NCBI GenBank assembly: GCA_903842595.1
Contig: CAIMMO010000067.1
Span: forward strand, 1 to 34,230
Direction of reading: 5' to 3'
DNA: 34,230 nt
From: an uncultured Alphaproteobacteria bacterium
Lineage (GTDB): Bacteria > Pseudomonadota > Alphaproteobacteria > Caulobacterales > Hyphomonadaceae
Made by a program: the position numbers and the translations under genes. Positions 22,669 through 31,205 of the stretch are shown piece by piece. Below the pieces are notes generated by a model. It was not told where the DNA came from. It made no database searches and saw only the letters and a program-made list of their open reading frames with translations. Numbering within the stretch: the first letter of the stretch is position 1; each line of letters starts with the position of its first letter.

Positions 22669-24171
22669 ATGCGTGCTGAACGGCTAGCCTGGACTGATAG
22701 CCCCAGGGACGTGGAAGCGGGGCGGCGCGAAAGCGATCGCGGATCTGCGCCTGCGGGGTCGATGACGCGGCGGCGGCTGATGCACCGAAGCAGCGTGCGC
22801 GTGCTTGCGCGCGGCGTTGACGCCGTTGCCGTACTCGTCGTGACGGTGGCCCTGTGCGTGGCCGCGGGCATTGACCTGTGGCGTCTGCCGCTCGGTATGG
22901 CGCTCCCCTTCGTGCTTCTGGCGCCTGCCACTGTTGCGAGCTGCTGGATCGCGGGAGCCTATCGGTTCCGCTATGCTGGATCGGTGGCGATGCACCTGCT
23001 GCGCGCAGCGGCCGGCAGCGCCGCGGGGCTTGGAGCAGTATTTCTGTTTGCGCTGGCGAGCGGATTTCCGATGCTGGCGCTGTTTGCCAATGTGTGCGCT
23101 GCAAACGCACTGGCGGTGATCGCCCTGCACGCCAACTATCTTGGCGTCGTGCGTGCGGCAACGCGCAAGGGACATCTGTCAGACAATGTCGTCATCGTGG
23201 GCGCGACGCAGGCCGCGGCGCGGATCGTTTCGCGCAACGTGCAGGAGCGCGAACTCAACATCGTCGGCTATTTCGACGACCGAACCGTGCGCGCAGACGC
23301 CACCATGATGGGCGACACGCCTCATCTCGGCGCGGTTGAAGATCTGCTCAACTGGCACGGACTGCCCGAGATCGACCGGATTGTTGTGACGGTAACGTCC
23401 ACCGCGCAGGCGCGTGTGCGCGAGCTGATTGATCGCATTCGCAACCTTCCGCATGAGATCATACTTGTGCTCGACCTCGACGGGTTCAGCCCCGAACATA
23501 CTTCGCTTGCACGTGTGGTGGATGCTCCGGCGGCCTACGTCTCGGGGGCGCCGAAGGATGTTCGCCGCGCGGCGCTGAAGCGCGCCTTTGATCTTCTTGT
23601 CGCGGCGACGGCTGCCGTGGTGCTGGCCATCCCGATGGCGATCATCGCGCTGCTGATCCGGCTCGACAGCAAGGGCCCTGTGCTGTTCCGGCAGAAGCGC
23701 CACGGCTTCAACAACGAGATCATCCGTGTGTGGAAGTTCCGCACCATGCGCCCTGACAAGGCGGCGGAGAACGGCGTCATCAGCCAGACCGTCACAAACG
23801 ATCCGCGCGTGACGCGCATCGGCCGCTTCCTGCGCATGTCCAGCCTTGATGAACTGCCCCAGATCTTCAACGTGCTGAAGGGTGAGATGTCGATCGTCGG
23901 TCCGCGTCCGCATGCCGTTGGCATGACCGCCGGGTCGATCGAAGTCACGCGCACGGTGGGCGACTATGCACATCGCCATCGCATGAAGCCGGGGATGACC
24001 GGCTGGGCGCAGGTCAACGGCTCGCGTGGGCCATGTCACACGCCCGACGAGGTGCGCGAGCGCGTTCGTCTCGACATGGATTACGTCAATCGCGCGTCGA
24101 TCTGGCTTGATGTCTGGATCGTCCTGAAGACCCTGCCCTGCCTCCTGAGTGATCGCGAGAAGAACCGGTGA
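22669..24171 (+). CDS. hfsE: Polyprenyl-phosphate sugar-1-phosphate transferase (HfsE/PssY/WcaJ-like)
   Basis: A 500-aa membrane protein that should start polysaccharide synthesis by moving a sugar-1-phosphate onto undecaprenyl phosphate at the inner membrane. The N-terminal half has four hydrophobic segments and a Rossmann-like CoA-binding-fold domain (VVIVGATQAAARIV). After a further membrane segment (KRAFDLLVAATAAVVLAIPMAI) comes the catalytic bacterial-sugar-transferase domain with KFRTM, FLRMSSLDELPQIFNVLKGEMS, VGPRPHA and RHRMKPGMTGWAQVNG. It begins a run of holdfast-type genes, hence the name. The start is uncertain: ATG at 22669 and at 22762 are both in frame, and neither has a clear ribosome site. 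Its stop overlaps the GTG of the next gene by four bases. Confidence 0.85.
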   Translation: MRAERLAWTDSPRDVEAGRRESDRGSAPAGSMTRRRLMHRSSVRVLARGVDAVAVLVVTVALCVAAGIDLWRLPLGMALPFVLLAPATVASCWIAGAYRFRYAGSVAMHLLRAAAGSAAGLGAVFLFALASGFPMLALFANVCAANALAVIALHANYLGVVRAATRKGHLSDNVVIVGATQAAARIVSRNVQERELNIVGYFDDRTVRADATMMGDTPHLGAVEDLLNWHGLPEIDRIVVTVTSTAQARVRELIDRIRNLPHEIILVLDLDGFSPEHTSLARVVDAPAAYVSGAPKDVRRAALKRAFDLLVAATAAVVLAIPMAIIALLIRLDSKGPVLFRQKRHGFNNEIIRVWKFRTMRPDKAAENGVISQTVTNDPRVTRIGRFLRMSSLDELPQIFNVLKGEMSIVGPRPHAVGMTAGSIEVTRTVGDYAHRHRMKPGMTGWAQVNGSRGPCHTPDEVRERVRLDMDYVNRASIWLDVWIVLKTLPCLLSDREKNR

Positions 24172-25154
24172 GCACCATGCACGCAGCCAAGCTTGTCCAT
24201 GACCAGATGAAGCCTGCCCTTTCGGGGGAGCGGATCCACGACAACGTCTACTGGCGTGGCGCGGCCCCGCGGCTTTCCATTTGTGTGCCGGTCTACCGGT
24301 ATGATGCAACCAGGCTGCTGGATGCTCTGGCGGCGTGCGCGTCCTCAGCGCTGGTCGAGATCATCCTGTACGATGATGGCAGTGGTGATCAGGACCTGCT
24401 CGCGAAGCTGGAATCGCAGGCAGGACGCACGGCGGCAGCTGTCCGTGTCGTTTCGGCGGCTGCCAATCGCGGCCGATCAGCAGCGCGCAACGCTGCCATC
24501 CGCCACGCACGCACCGATTGGTACCTGCTGCTCGACGCCGACATGATCCCGGATGATGTGCAGTTTCTCGAGAACTATCTCGACGTGATCGACGTAACCT
24601 GGGAGCCGGCCGTGATTGTTGGCGGCTACTCGCTCAAGTCGGCGCCGAAGGACAGGAAGTTTGCGCTGCACAGGTGGCAGGCGGAAGCCTCGGAATGCTT
24701 GACGGCGGCCGTACGTAACGCTGCGCCGGGGCGCTATGTTTTCACCTCCAACGTGCTGGTTCACCGTCTGGTTCTTCAGGCGTCCCCGTTCGACGAACGC
24801 TTCGCCGCATGGGGCTGGGAGGATACGGACTGGGGCCTGCGCGCGCAGCAATGGTTCTCCGTCCGGCATATCGAGAATACCGCCACACACATGGGGCTCG
24901 AGGCCGACAAGGATCTGGTCGCGAAATACGCGCGCTCCGGCGAGAACTTCGCCCTGATGACGACGCGCCACCGCGACGAGGCGGAGCGGATGCCCCTCTA
25001 CCGGATGGCAAAGCGGCTTCGCACCCTGCCGATGCGCAGACATGCAGCGAGCCTAGCCCGTAGTGTCGCCTTGTTTCGCGGTCTGCCACTGGCGATTCGC
25101 GGCCGTGCGCTGAAGACATGGCGCGCGCTCGTCTATGCGGAGACGCTGGGATGA
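24168..25154 (+). CDS. hfsG: Family 2 glycosyltransferase (HfsG-like)
   Basis: A 328-aa cytoplasmic glycosyltransferase of the GT-A fold. It has the start RLSICVPVYRYDA, the nucleotide-binding LVEIILYDDGSGDQ, the AANRGRSAARNAAI helix, and the metal-binding LLLDADMIPDD (a DxD-type site). A WGWEDTDWGLRAQ segment later is the acidic catalytic motif typical of chain-elongating enzymes. GTG at 24168 is taken as the start because it gives a GTGA overlap with hfsE; ATG at 24177 is an alternative. In Caulobacter, HfsG adds GlcNAc in the holdfast repeat unit. The assignment is from position and class, not from a sequence comparison. Confidence 0.8.
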   Translation: MSTMHAAKLVHDQMKPALSGERIHDNVYWRGAAPRLSICVPVYRYDATRLLDALAACASSALVEIILYDDGSGDQDLLAKLESQAGRTAAAVRVVSAAANRGRSAARNAAIRHARTDWYLLLDADMIPDDVQFLENYLDVIDVTWEPAVIVGGYSLKSAPKDRKFALHRWQAEASECLTAAVRNAAPGRYVFTSNVLVHRLVLQASPFDERFAAWGWEDTDWGLRAQQWFSVRHIENTATHMGLEADKDLVAKYARSGENFALMTTRHRDEAERMPLYRMAKRLRTLPMRRHAASLARSVALFRGLPLAIRGRALKTWRALVYAETLG

Positions 25155-25921
25155 TGCAGTGGAGCTACGCCCCCTCGCGCGCCCTTCCCGCCAGGGTGCA
25201 ACGCCACGTCACGATGTGGCGCAAGGCGAACGAGGCGTTCGTGGCCCCGGATCGTCCGGTTGTGACCTTCACCTTCGACGATTTTCCGAAATCGGCGCTG
25301 AACGGCGCTGACATTGTCGAGAAGCATGGCGGCCGCGCTGGCTTTTATGCCTGCACGTCGTTGATGGGACAGCGCAGCCCTGTGATGGGCGAGATGTTTG
25401 ACACGGCCACGCTGGCGGAGCTTCGTGAACGTGGGCATGAGATTGGAGCGCATACGCACGCACATCTCGATTGCTCACGCGCGCAGCTTTCGCAGGTCGA
25501 GCGGGATATCGGCGAGAATCTCGTGGCTCTGGCCGAGGCGGGGCACGACGCGACAGTGTCGGCTTTCGCGTTTCCCTATGGCGAGACGACCTATTCGGCC
25601 AAGCAATGGGTGGGCGACCTGTTTGCGACGGCGCGCGGGATCCTGCCTGGACTCAATATGAACGAGGTTGATCGCAGCCAGCTGCGCGCTGTCGAGCTCG
25701 GTGCGTCGGCGATGCATCGCAGGCGCGCGCTTTCGGCGCTTGATGCGTGCATTACAAGGAAAGCCTGGCTGTTCTTCTTCACGCACGATGTCGGCGAGAC
25801 GCCGACCAGCTATGGCGCGCCGGCCGATCTGATCGAGGAACTGGCGGCGCGTGCTGTCGAGGCGGGAGCAGTTCTTGCGGCGCCGACGCTGGGCGCGGTA
25901 TTGAGCGGCGTCATTGACTGA
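25151..25921 (+). CDS. hfsH: Polysaccharide deacetylase (HfsH-like)
   Basis: A 256-aa NodB-domain deacetylase. The metal and catalytic motifs are visible: TFDDFP (Asp43, Asp44; the usual TFDDG with Phe for Gly), HTHAH (His101, His105) and FAFPYGE. A FFFTHDV segment near the end supplies the last catalytic His. It should remove acetyl groups from GlcNAc residues of the polymer; in Caulobacter this step is needed for adhesive strength. No signal peptide is visible, so it may act in the cytoplasm. The start at 25151 is set by the ATGA overlap with hfsG. Its last 112 bases are also the 3' end of hfsC on the other strand. Confidence 0.85.
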   Translation: MMQWSYAPSRALPARVQRHVTMWRKANEAFVAPDRPVVTFTFDDFPKSALNGADIVEKHGGRAGFYACTSLMGQRSPVMGEMFDTATLAELRERGHEIGAHTHAHLDCSRAQLSQVERDIGENLVALAEAGHDATVSAFAFPYGETTYSAKQWVGDLFATARGILPGLNMNEVDRSQLRAVELGASAMHRRRALSALDACITRKAWLFFFTHDVGETPTSYGAPADLIEELAARAVEAGAVLAAPTLGAVLSGVID

Positions 25922-27147
25922 GACGCCTGTGCGCCCAGCGCGAGCTTCGCGCCGACGAAGGCGTAAGTTGCCCACAGTATGCTGTTCTGGGCGATGATGA
26001 TGCTTTCAGACATTGCGAACAGCAGGAATTGCGCAAGGAAGCCGAGCGCGAAGACGCCAGCTGGCGAAGACAGTGACAAACGACCTGCGCGCCAGAGGGT
26101 GATCACAAGGTCGATTGTGTAGATCGCCACGCCGACAACGCCGAGTGAGATGGCAAGATCGAGCCAGCCATTGTGGCCGGAGGGGGCGTTCCAGTCGACG
26201 GCGCGTTCAAGCCAGTAGCGGGGCTCTGAATCGAGGCCCCAGAAGGCCAGATAGCCATAGCCCAGAACAGGCCTCTCCTCGATCGCTTCACCGAGCGAGG
26301 CCCAGATGTCTGTGCGGCCCGTGAGCGTTTCGTCCTTGCCGAGCAGCCCCAGCAGGACATCCGGCATGGTGATGTAAGCTAGCACGACCAGGCCAAGAAT
26401 GGTGGCGCCGCACCAGACGAGCGCGAGCGACCAGTGCTTTCCCTTTAGCATCCACCACGCGGCAAGGAGCATGGCGAGACCGACCCCGGCGCCGAGCAGC
26501 GCGGTGGCCGAACTGGAGAAGATCACGAGGACGAGCGCCAGGAGCGCGCCGCCGATCCACCAGCGGCGATAGGCCGGGTCGCGCCAGGCGAGAAAAGCCA
26601 GCAGGAAGGATGCGCGGGCTGCATGGCCGCCGAGCGCGTTCTTCTCGCTCCAACCTCCCATCCACGCGCCGACATGGACTTCGCTCATGCGCGCGAAGCC
26701 CGGCGCCACGAGGCCAGCGATGAAGCTGGTGGCCATCAGGAGGAACCAGACGGCGCCGAGGAGCCTGAGCGCCGTCAACCAGTCGAAGCGCGCGGCAAGG
26801 TAGACGCCCATCATGGTGGTGGCGAGCAGCGCGACACCGCGCCGGAAGCTGAGCTCCGGGTCGATCGACCAGAGCGCAGAGGCCATCGCGACAAGGGCTA
26901 GCAGGACCAGCCATGGCGCACGAAGGACGGCTCGCCATGCCTGGCCGATGGCGAGGAACAAGCCAACCGCGACAAGACCGTAGAAGGGCAGCCATAAGTA
27001 GCGAAGCAGCGTGCTTTCCGGCACCTCGCCCGTGACGTCGGCCGGGCCGGGCGCGAGGAGGCGCGGCAGGAAAGCTTCGGCGAACATGAACAAGGTCAGC
27101 CCGGCGAGTGCGAACTCAAGCCGGGTGATGCGCGACTGCGCAGTCAT
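25810..27147 (-). CDS. hfsC: O-antigen ligase/Wzy-type polymerase (HfsC-like)
   Basis: A 445-aa inner-membrane protein with about ten to twelve hydrophobic segments. The Wzy_C/RfaL hallmark is the long periplasmic loop with TGRTDIWASLGEAIEERPVLGYGYLAFWG, followed by SGHNGWLDLAISLGVVGV. This matches polymerases that join repeat units in the periplasm. Its ATG overlaps the hfsB stop by four bases. The C-terminal ~40 residues (QASQSMTPLNTAPS onwards, Ala/Ser/Arg-rich) lie in the antisense overlap with hfsH and look like a non-conserved extension. Confidence 0.8.
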   Translation of the reverse strand: MTAQSRITRLEFALAGLTLFMFAEAFLPRLLAPGPADVTGEVPESTLLRYLWLPFYGLVAVGLFLAIGQAWRAVLRAPWLVLLALVAMASALWSIDPELSFRRGVALLATTMMGVYLAARFDWLTALRLLGAVWFLLMATSFIAGLVAPGFARMSEVHVGAWMGGWSEKNALGGHAARASFLLAFLAWRDPAYRRWWIGGALLALVLVIFSSSATALLGAGVGLAMLLAAWWMLKGKHWSLALVWCGATILGLVVLAYITMPDVLLGLLGKDETLTGRTDIWASLGEAIEERPVLGYGYLAFWGLDSEPRYWLERAVDWNAPSGHNGWLDLAISLGVVGVAIYTIDLVITLWRAGRLSLSSPAGVFALGFLAQFLLFAMSESIIIAQNSILWATYAFVGAKLALGAQASQSMTPLNTAPSVGAARTAPASTARAASSSIRSAGAP

Positions 27148-27839
27148 CTCGCGAAACGATCGGCGATCAGCGCATCGCCCTTCTGCCTGTTGAGGACGAC
27201 GCCGGCGACCTTTCCGCCATGAGCCTCGATCTCGCGGCTGAGCGCATCCACTTCCGATGGCGTTGTGGAGTCAGCACGGACGACGATGACGGTGCGGTCG
27301 ATCTGGGACGTGATGGCGAGGCCGGCGCTGGCAAGCTGGAGCCCTGGCGCGTCGACAACAGCCCAATCGGTGACGGATCGCACGGTCTGCCAGTAGGCCG
27401 GTTGCGTGCGGATGCGGATGGCGTGGTTGGGCTTGAGGCGCGCTGCGTCAAATTGCGTGACCATGAGGCGCGTGTCGCCGACACGGTGCGCCGTGAACAG
27501 GCCGAGACCGGACATGGCGTCGGGATCGGCCGGTTCGATCGAGAAGAAGGGCTGGGTCTTCAGGACAGCTGAGTAAGGCGGGCCGACGCCGCCCATTGCG
27601 TCCGCGAAGGGACCGACGGCGAAGCTGTTGAAGAGGTGGTTGCGCTTGAGATCGAGGTCGACCAGCCAGACGGCACGGTGCGCCTGTTCAGCGGCGAGAA
27701 GGGCGAAGGACGCGGCGACGCTGGAGACGCCCTCGCCTGCACGTGCGGCGATGAACATCACGCTGCGCCCGCCTTCGGAGCCGGGTGACTGTGAAAGCGA
27801 ACGGTGAAGATCGCGAAGGTCTGTGCGGAGGTCCTTCAT
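27144..27839 (-). CDS. hfsB: BY-kinase-like cytoplasmic protein with altered Walker A (HfsB-like)
   Basis: A 231-aa protein resembling the cytoplasmic half of Wzc/ExoP tyrosine kinases. Walker A reads AGEGVSS, with Val38 in place of the invariant Lys of GEGKSS. The Walker A' segment VWLVDLDLKR (Asp61, Asp63) and Walker B-like WAVVDAPG (Asp163) are recognisable. There is no C-terminal tyrosine cluster. It may thus be a structural or regulatory partner of HfsA rather than a kinase. It abuts hfsA directly (stop and start adjacent) and overlaps hfsC, so hfsA-hfsB-hfsC form one unit on the minus strand. Confidence 0.78.
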   Translation of the reverse strand: MKDLRTDLRDLHRSLSQSPGSEGGRSVMFIAARAGEGVSSVAASFALLAAEQAHRAVWLVDLDLKRNHLFNSFAVGPFADAMGGVGPPYSAVLKTQPFFSIEPADPDAMSGLGLFTAHRVGDTRLMVTQFDAARLKPNHAIRIRTQPAYWQTVRSVTDWAVVDAPGLQLASAGLAITSQIDRTVIVVRADSTTPSEVDALSREIEAHGGKVAGVVLNRQKGDALIADRFAR

Positions 27840-29339
27840 CTACCGCTCCCGCACGGTGGCGAGCACGGGCAGGCCAAGCGTGCGCTCAATCCCGTTGCCG
27901 GTGGCGAAGCTGGAGATGGACCAGGCGCGCAGGAGGCCTACCGCGATTGCGCAGATCAGGCCAAAAATGGCGAAGGCGATTGCGATGGTGCGACGACCCG
28001 CGTCGCCGCGCGTGGGCGCGCGGGCCGCTTCGTAGACCGATATGTTGTCGACATTACGTGAGGCCAGTTCAGCGCGGGCGCGTTCGGCCTGTTCGCGCGT
28101 CGCGAAGGCACCGGCGGAGCTTTCGAGAGCGTCGCGTTGGCGTTTGAGGCGGAGATACTCCGGCTCGAGACCGGCGAGACGGGTGATGTGGTCGGCCGCT
28201 TGCTGCTTCTGAGTGGCCAGCGCGGCGGCGCGGCCCATAAGGGCGCTGATGTTGGCCGTCTGCGCAGCGCGCTCGGCTTCGAGCGCCTGCCAGGTGGGGT
28301 TGGGCCCAATACGGCGCAGGCCCTGGGCAGGCGCCGTTGCAAGGAAACTCTGGAGCTGGGCAATCTTGCGATCGATGTCTTTCACCGCGCGGCTGTCCGG
28401 AAGGTAGCGGGTAAGCAGGTCTTCGCGCTCGAGCCGCAGCTTGACGAGTTCCTGTTCGGATGTCGTCTCGACATAGAGGTCAACTTCGCGGGATGTCGAG
28501 GCCAGCTGGCGGGCGAGCCCGGCGGATTTGGCTTCGGCTTCGCGCAGCGAGGCTTCGACCCTCGACTGCTCGTCGGTGATGTCGCTGAACACCTTTGTGG
28601 CGGATGTCGCTTCGGCGTCGTAGTCACTGAGGGCATTGCGCGCCAGATAGTCGCGCAGCGCCTTGTCGGCGGCGCCGAGGCGGTCCTCGATCAGGCCGCG
28701 CTGTTCGGACAGGCCCTCGGCGCCGCGGCCGGAGAGAACCTGCTGACGGTAGGAGAGGTATTCAGCGACAAAACGATTGAGCGTTTCAGCCGCCAGCTCG
28801 GGATCCTCGTGCGCGAACGTCATGTGCAGGATGGATGATTTCGGCGCGGATGAGATATCGAGATTTTTCGCGAAGGCTTCCAGCGCCTCCTCGTCGACGA
28901 CATAGCCATTGCCATTGCGCGAGCGCAGCTTCGCTTCGGCCAGTTTCGGATAAAGGCGCGACAGGCCCACGTTCTTGATCACACGCTCGGCGATCACGGG
29001 CGAGCGCGCGAGCTCCCCTTCGGCCTGCAGCACTTCCTGCTGCTGTGGAAACGCGCCCTTGGCTGCATCACCGACCACCGGATCGAACACGTACTCCGCG
29101 CCCAGACGCACCAGCAGCCGCGTGCTGGCCGTGTACTTGGCGGGGGTCAGAAGCATGAAGGCCAGGCCAAGCAGCAGGATCGGTACGAAGACCAGCAGCA
29201 TCAGCCATTTGGCGCGCCAGAGGTGAAGCAGCGTGTCGGCGACGCCGAGACGCGGACGTGCGCGGCCGACGCGCGGGGGCGCGGCAGGGCGTTCCGGCGC
29301 GCCCGCGGGCGCACGCTCGGTCCAGGTTTCGACGCTCAC
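27840..29339 (-). CDS. hfsA: Polysaccharide co-polymerase / chain-length protein (HfsA-like)
   Basis: A 499-aa Wzz/GumC-type inner-membrane protein. The N-terminus is cytoplasmic, proline-rich and basic (residues 1-45); a first membrane helix is LMLLVFVPILLLGLAFMLL (about 47-65). A long periplasmic region with extended coiled-coil character follows (about 190-430), and a second membrane helix near 460-482. No kinase domain is attached; that part is the separate hfsB product. It should link the outer-membrane exporter HfsD to the polymerisation machinery. GTG at 29339 is the start in the open frame; the ribosome site is weak. Confidence 0.8.
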   Translation of the reverse strand: MSVETWTERAPAGAPERPAAPPRVGRARPRLGVADTLLHLWRAKWLMLLVFVPILLLGLAFMLLTPAKYTASTRLLVRLGAEYVFDPVVGDAAKGAFPQQQEVLQAEGELARSPVIAERVIKNVGLSRLYPKLAEAKLRSRNGNGYVVDEEALEAFAKNLDISSAPKSSILHMTFAHEDPELAAETLNRFVAEYLSYRQQVLSGRGAEGLSEQRGLIEDRLGAADKALRDYLARNALSDYDAEATSATKVFSDITDEQSRVEASLREAEAKSAGLARQLASTSREVDLYVETTSEQELVKLRLEREDLLTRYLPDSRAVKDIDRKIAQLQSFLATAPAQGLRRIGPNPTWQALEAERAAQTANISALMGRAAALATQKQQAADHITRLAGLEPEYLRLKRQRDALESSAGAFATREQAERARAELASRNVDNISVYEAARAPTRGDAGRRTIAIAFAIFGLICAIAVGLLRAWSISSFATGNGIERTLGLPVLATVRER

Positions 29340-29362
29340 GGCTCACTACTCAGGGGACATTC

Positions 29363-29375
29363 CCGTTGTTAACGG
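29363..29375. promoter_or_regulatory. Inverted repeat CCGTT-GTT-AACGG
   Basis: A perfect 5-3-5 dyad in the 95-base gap between the divergent hfsA and hfsD genes, 24 bases upstream of hfsA. It could be an operator acting on both genes. The regulator is unknown. Confidence 0.3.
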
Positions 29376-29396
29376 ATCAGCCTTCGCCCGCGCCGC

Positions 29397-29411
29397 TTAA
29401 GAACCGGTTAT
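29397..29411 (+). promoter_or_regulatory. CtrA-like box upstream of hfsD
   Basis: TTAA-GAACCGG-TTAT fits the CtrA consensus TTAA-N7-TTAA with one mismatch. It ends 23 bases before the hfsD ATG, where CtrA sites often sit relative to promoters of cell-cycle genes. The match is good in a GC-rich background but a single box is not proof. Confidence 0.45.
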
Positions 29412-29434
29412 CCATTCCGGGCGACACCTGCGTT

Positions 29435-30163
29435 ATGTCGGGCCAAATGTCGGGATTGCGTCCTTTCGCACTGGCGTGCCTTGCCGGGGTTGCAGCGCTT
29501 GCGGGCTGCATGGGCGATCCTATGCCTGCACAATCCCCTGATTTTCCAATAGCTTCCTTCCCTTCCTGGCGACCGGACGACTCGGCCTACCGGTTCTACC
29601 CCGGCGACACGTTCCGGATGGACGTGCGCACGGCGCCGGAGCTTTCGGCGGAGCTGACAATTGCGCCAGATGGCCGGATTTCCCTGCCGTTGGTCGGTCC
29701 CGTGATGGCAAGCGGGCAGACGGTAGGGCAATTGAAGCTGGCGCTGGAAGAGATCTACGCCAACGAGCTGCGTGATCCGGAAATGGTGATCACGCCGACC
29801 GAGTTTGGCTCGCAGAAGGTGTTCGTCGGCGGCGAGGTGAAGGAGCCCGGGGTGTTCGAGCTGCCGGGCGAAATCGACGTGCTGCAGGCCATCGTGATGG
29901 CTGGTGGATGGACGCTGGAGAGCGAGCCGACCAAGGTGATCGTCATGCGCCGCCAGCCGGGCGGGCAGTTGATGACGCGCGTGGTCGACGCACGTGGCGG
30001 GCTGGCGCGCCAGGCGCTGTATGACATTGGGCCGCTGCGGCGCTTCGATGTTGTGTATGTGACGCGCAGCGCGATTGCGGACGAGAACCAGTTCGTGCGG
30101 CAGTATGTCCGCGATGCGCTGCCGATCGATTTCTCGCTGTTTTACGACGTGGCGCGGTTCTAG
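29435..30163 (+). CDS. hfsD: Outer-membrane polysaccharide export lipoprotein (HfsD/Wza-like)
   Basis: A 242-aa lipoprotein (LAGC, Cys25). Residues about 50-125 form the polysaccharide-export (Poly_export) domain with YRFYPGDTFRMDVRTAPELSAELTIAPDGRISLPLVGPV. An SLBB-type domain follows (KVFVGGEVKEPGVFELPGEIDVLQAIVMAGG). It should form the outer-membrane channel for the polymer. At 242 aa it is shorter than Wza (about 380), as in Caulobacter HfsD. ATG at 29435 is preferred over 29447, since both keep the signal. It is divergent from hfsA with a CtrA-like box in front. Confidence 0.85.
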   Translation: MSGQMSGLRPFALACLAGVAALAGCMGDPMPAQSPDFPIASFPSWRPDDSAYRFYPGDTFRMDVRTAPELSAELTIAPDGRISLPLVGPVMASGQTVGQLKLALEEIYANELRDPEMVITPTEFGSQKVFVGGEVKEPGVFELPGEIDVLQAIVMAGGWTLESEPTKVIVMRRQPGGQLMTRVVDARGGLARQALYDIGPLRRFDVVYVTRSAIADENQFVRQYVRDALPIDFSLFYDVARF

Positions 30164-30209
30164 GCCTGCTGCACTTCCCACTTGCAGCGACGCGTCCTAG
30201 ACAAGATCC

Positions 30210-31205
30210 ATGAAACTCGAAGCCCTGCCCCGCCGGCGCTATACGCCGAACCCCACGCCGATCCAGAAGCTGGAGCGACTGTCCAGGCATCTCGGCGGGC
30301 CCGAGATCTGGATCAAGCGGGACGATCTCACGGGGCTGGCAGGTGGCGGCAACAAGACGCGCAAGCTGGAATTTCTGATCGCGGACGCCCTCATCCAGGG
30401 TGCGGACACGCTGATCACTGTTGGCGCCGTCCAATCCAACCATTGCAGGCTGACGCTCGCAGCGGCGGCGCATGAGGGGCTGAAATGCCGGCTTGTGCTC
30501 GAGCAGCGCGTGCCGGGCAGCTATCGCAAGGAGGCGAGTGGCAACAATTTCCTGTTCGACCTGCTCGGCGCCGAGACCCAGACCGTTGTCGAAGGCGGCA
30601 GCGATCTGAGTGCAGCGATGCAGGGCGAAGCTGACAAGCTGAAGGCGCTTGGCCGCAAGGGGTATGTGATCCCCGGCGGCGGATCGAATGCGCTGGGAGC
30701 GATGGGCTATGTCGTGTGCGCGCGGGAGATTCTGGCGCAATCGCTTGATGCTGGCCTGTCCTTCAGCGACTTCGTGGTGGCGTCGGGCAGTGCGGGGACA
30801 CATGCCGGATTGCTGGTCGGCTTCACTGCGGCCAACGCCGGCGTGCCGCTGACAGGTGTGAACGTGCGACGGCCACGCGCCGAACAGGAAGGCAATGTGC
30901 ACAAGCTGGCGATGGAGGCGGCGGCATTCGCCAGCTTGCCTGCGCCGTCGCGCGAGAGCGTGGTCGCGCTCGATGAATGGGTCGGACCGGGCTATTCATT
31001 GCCGACAGACGAGATGGTGGAGGCGGTGCGAATGTTTGCGCAGCTTGAAGGCATTCTGCTCGATCCAGTCTATACAGGAAAAGCGGCGGCAGGCCTTATC
31101 AGCCTCGTGCGTCGTGGGCATTTCGCGAAGGATGGCCGCGTTCTCTTCGTCCACACGGGCGGCGCGCCTTCGCTGTTTGCGTATCAGAGCGTGCTGGCCG
31201 GCTGA
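30210..31205 (+). CDS. dcyD: D-cysteine desulfhydrase / ACC-deaminase-type PLP enzyme
   Basis: A 331-aa fold-type II PLP enzyme that should convert D-cysteine to pyruvate, H2S and ammonia. Seen are RYTPNPTPIQKLERLS at the start, WIKRDDLTGLAGGGNKTRKLEFL with the predicted PLP Lys49, the substrate motif QSNH, and GGGSNALGAMGYV for phosphate binding. The C-terminus has LDPVYTGKAAAGL and FVHTGGAPSLFAY, as in DcyD and ACC deaminase. Those two cannot be fully separated by eye; the length and the VHTGGxPxLFAY end favour DcyD. The stop shares its last base with the ATG of the next small gene. Confidence 0.85.
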   Translation: MKLEALPRRRYTPNPTPIQKLERLSRHLGGPEIWIKRDDLTGLAGGGNKTRKLEFLIADALIQGADTLITVGAVQSNHCRLTLAAAAHEGLKCRLVLEQRVPGSYRKEASGNNFLFDLLGAETQTVVEGGSDLSAAMQGEADKLKALGRKGYVIPGGGSNALGAMGYVVCAREILAQSLDAGLSFSDFVVASGSAGTHAGLLVGFTAANAGVPLTGVNVRRPRAEQEGNVHKLAMEAAAFASLPAPSRESVVALDEWVGPGYSLPTDEMVEAVRMFAQLEGILLDPVYTGKAAAGLISLVRRGHFAKDGRVLFVHTGGAPSLFAYQSVLAG

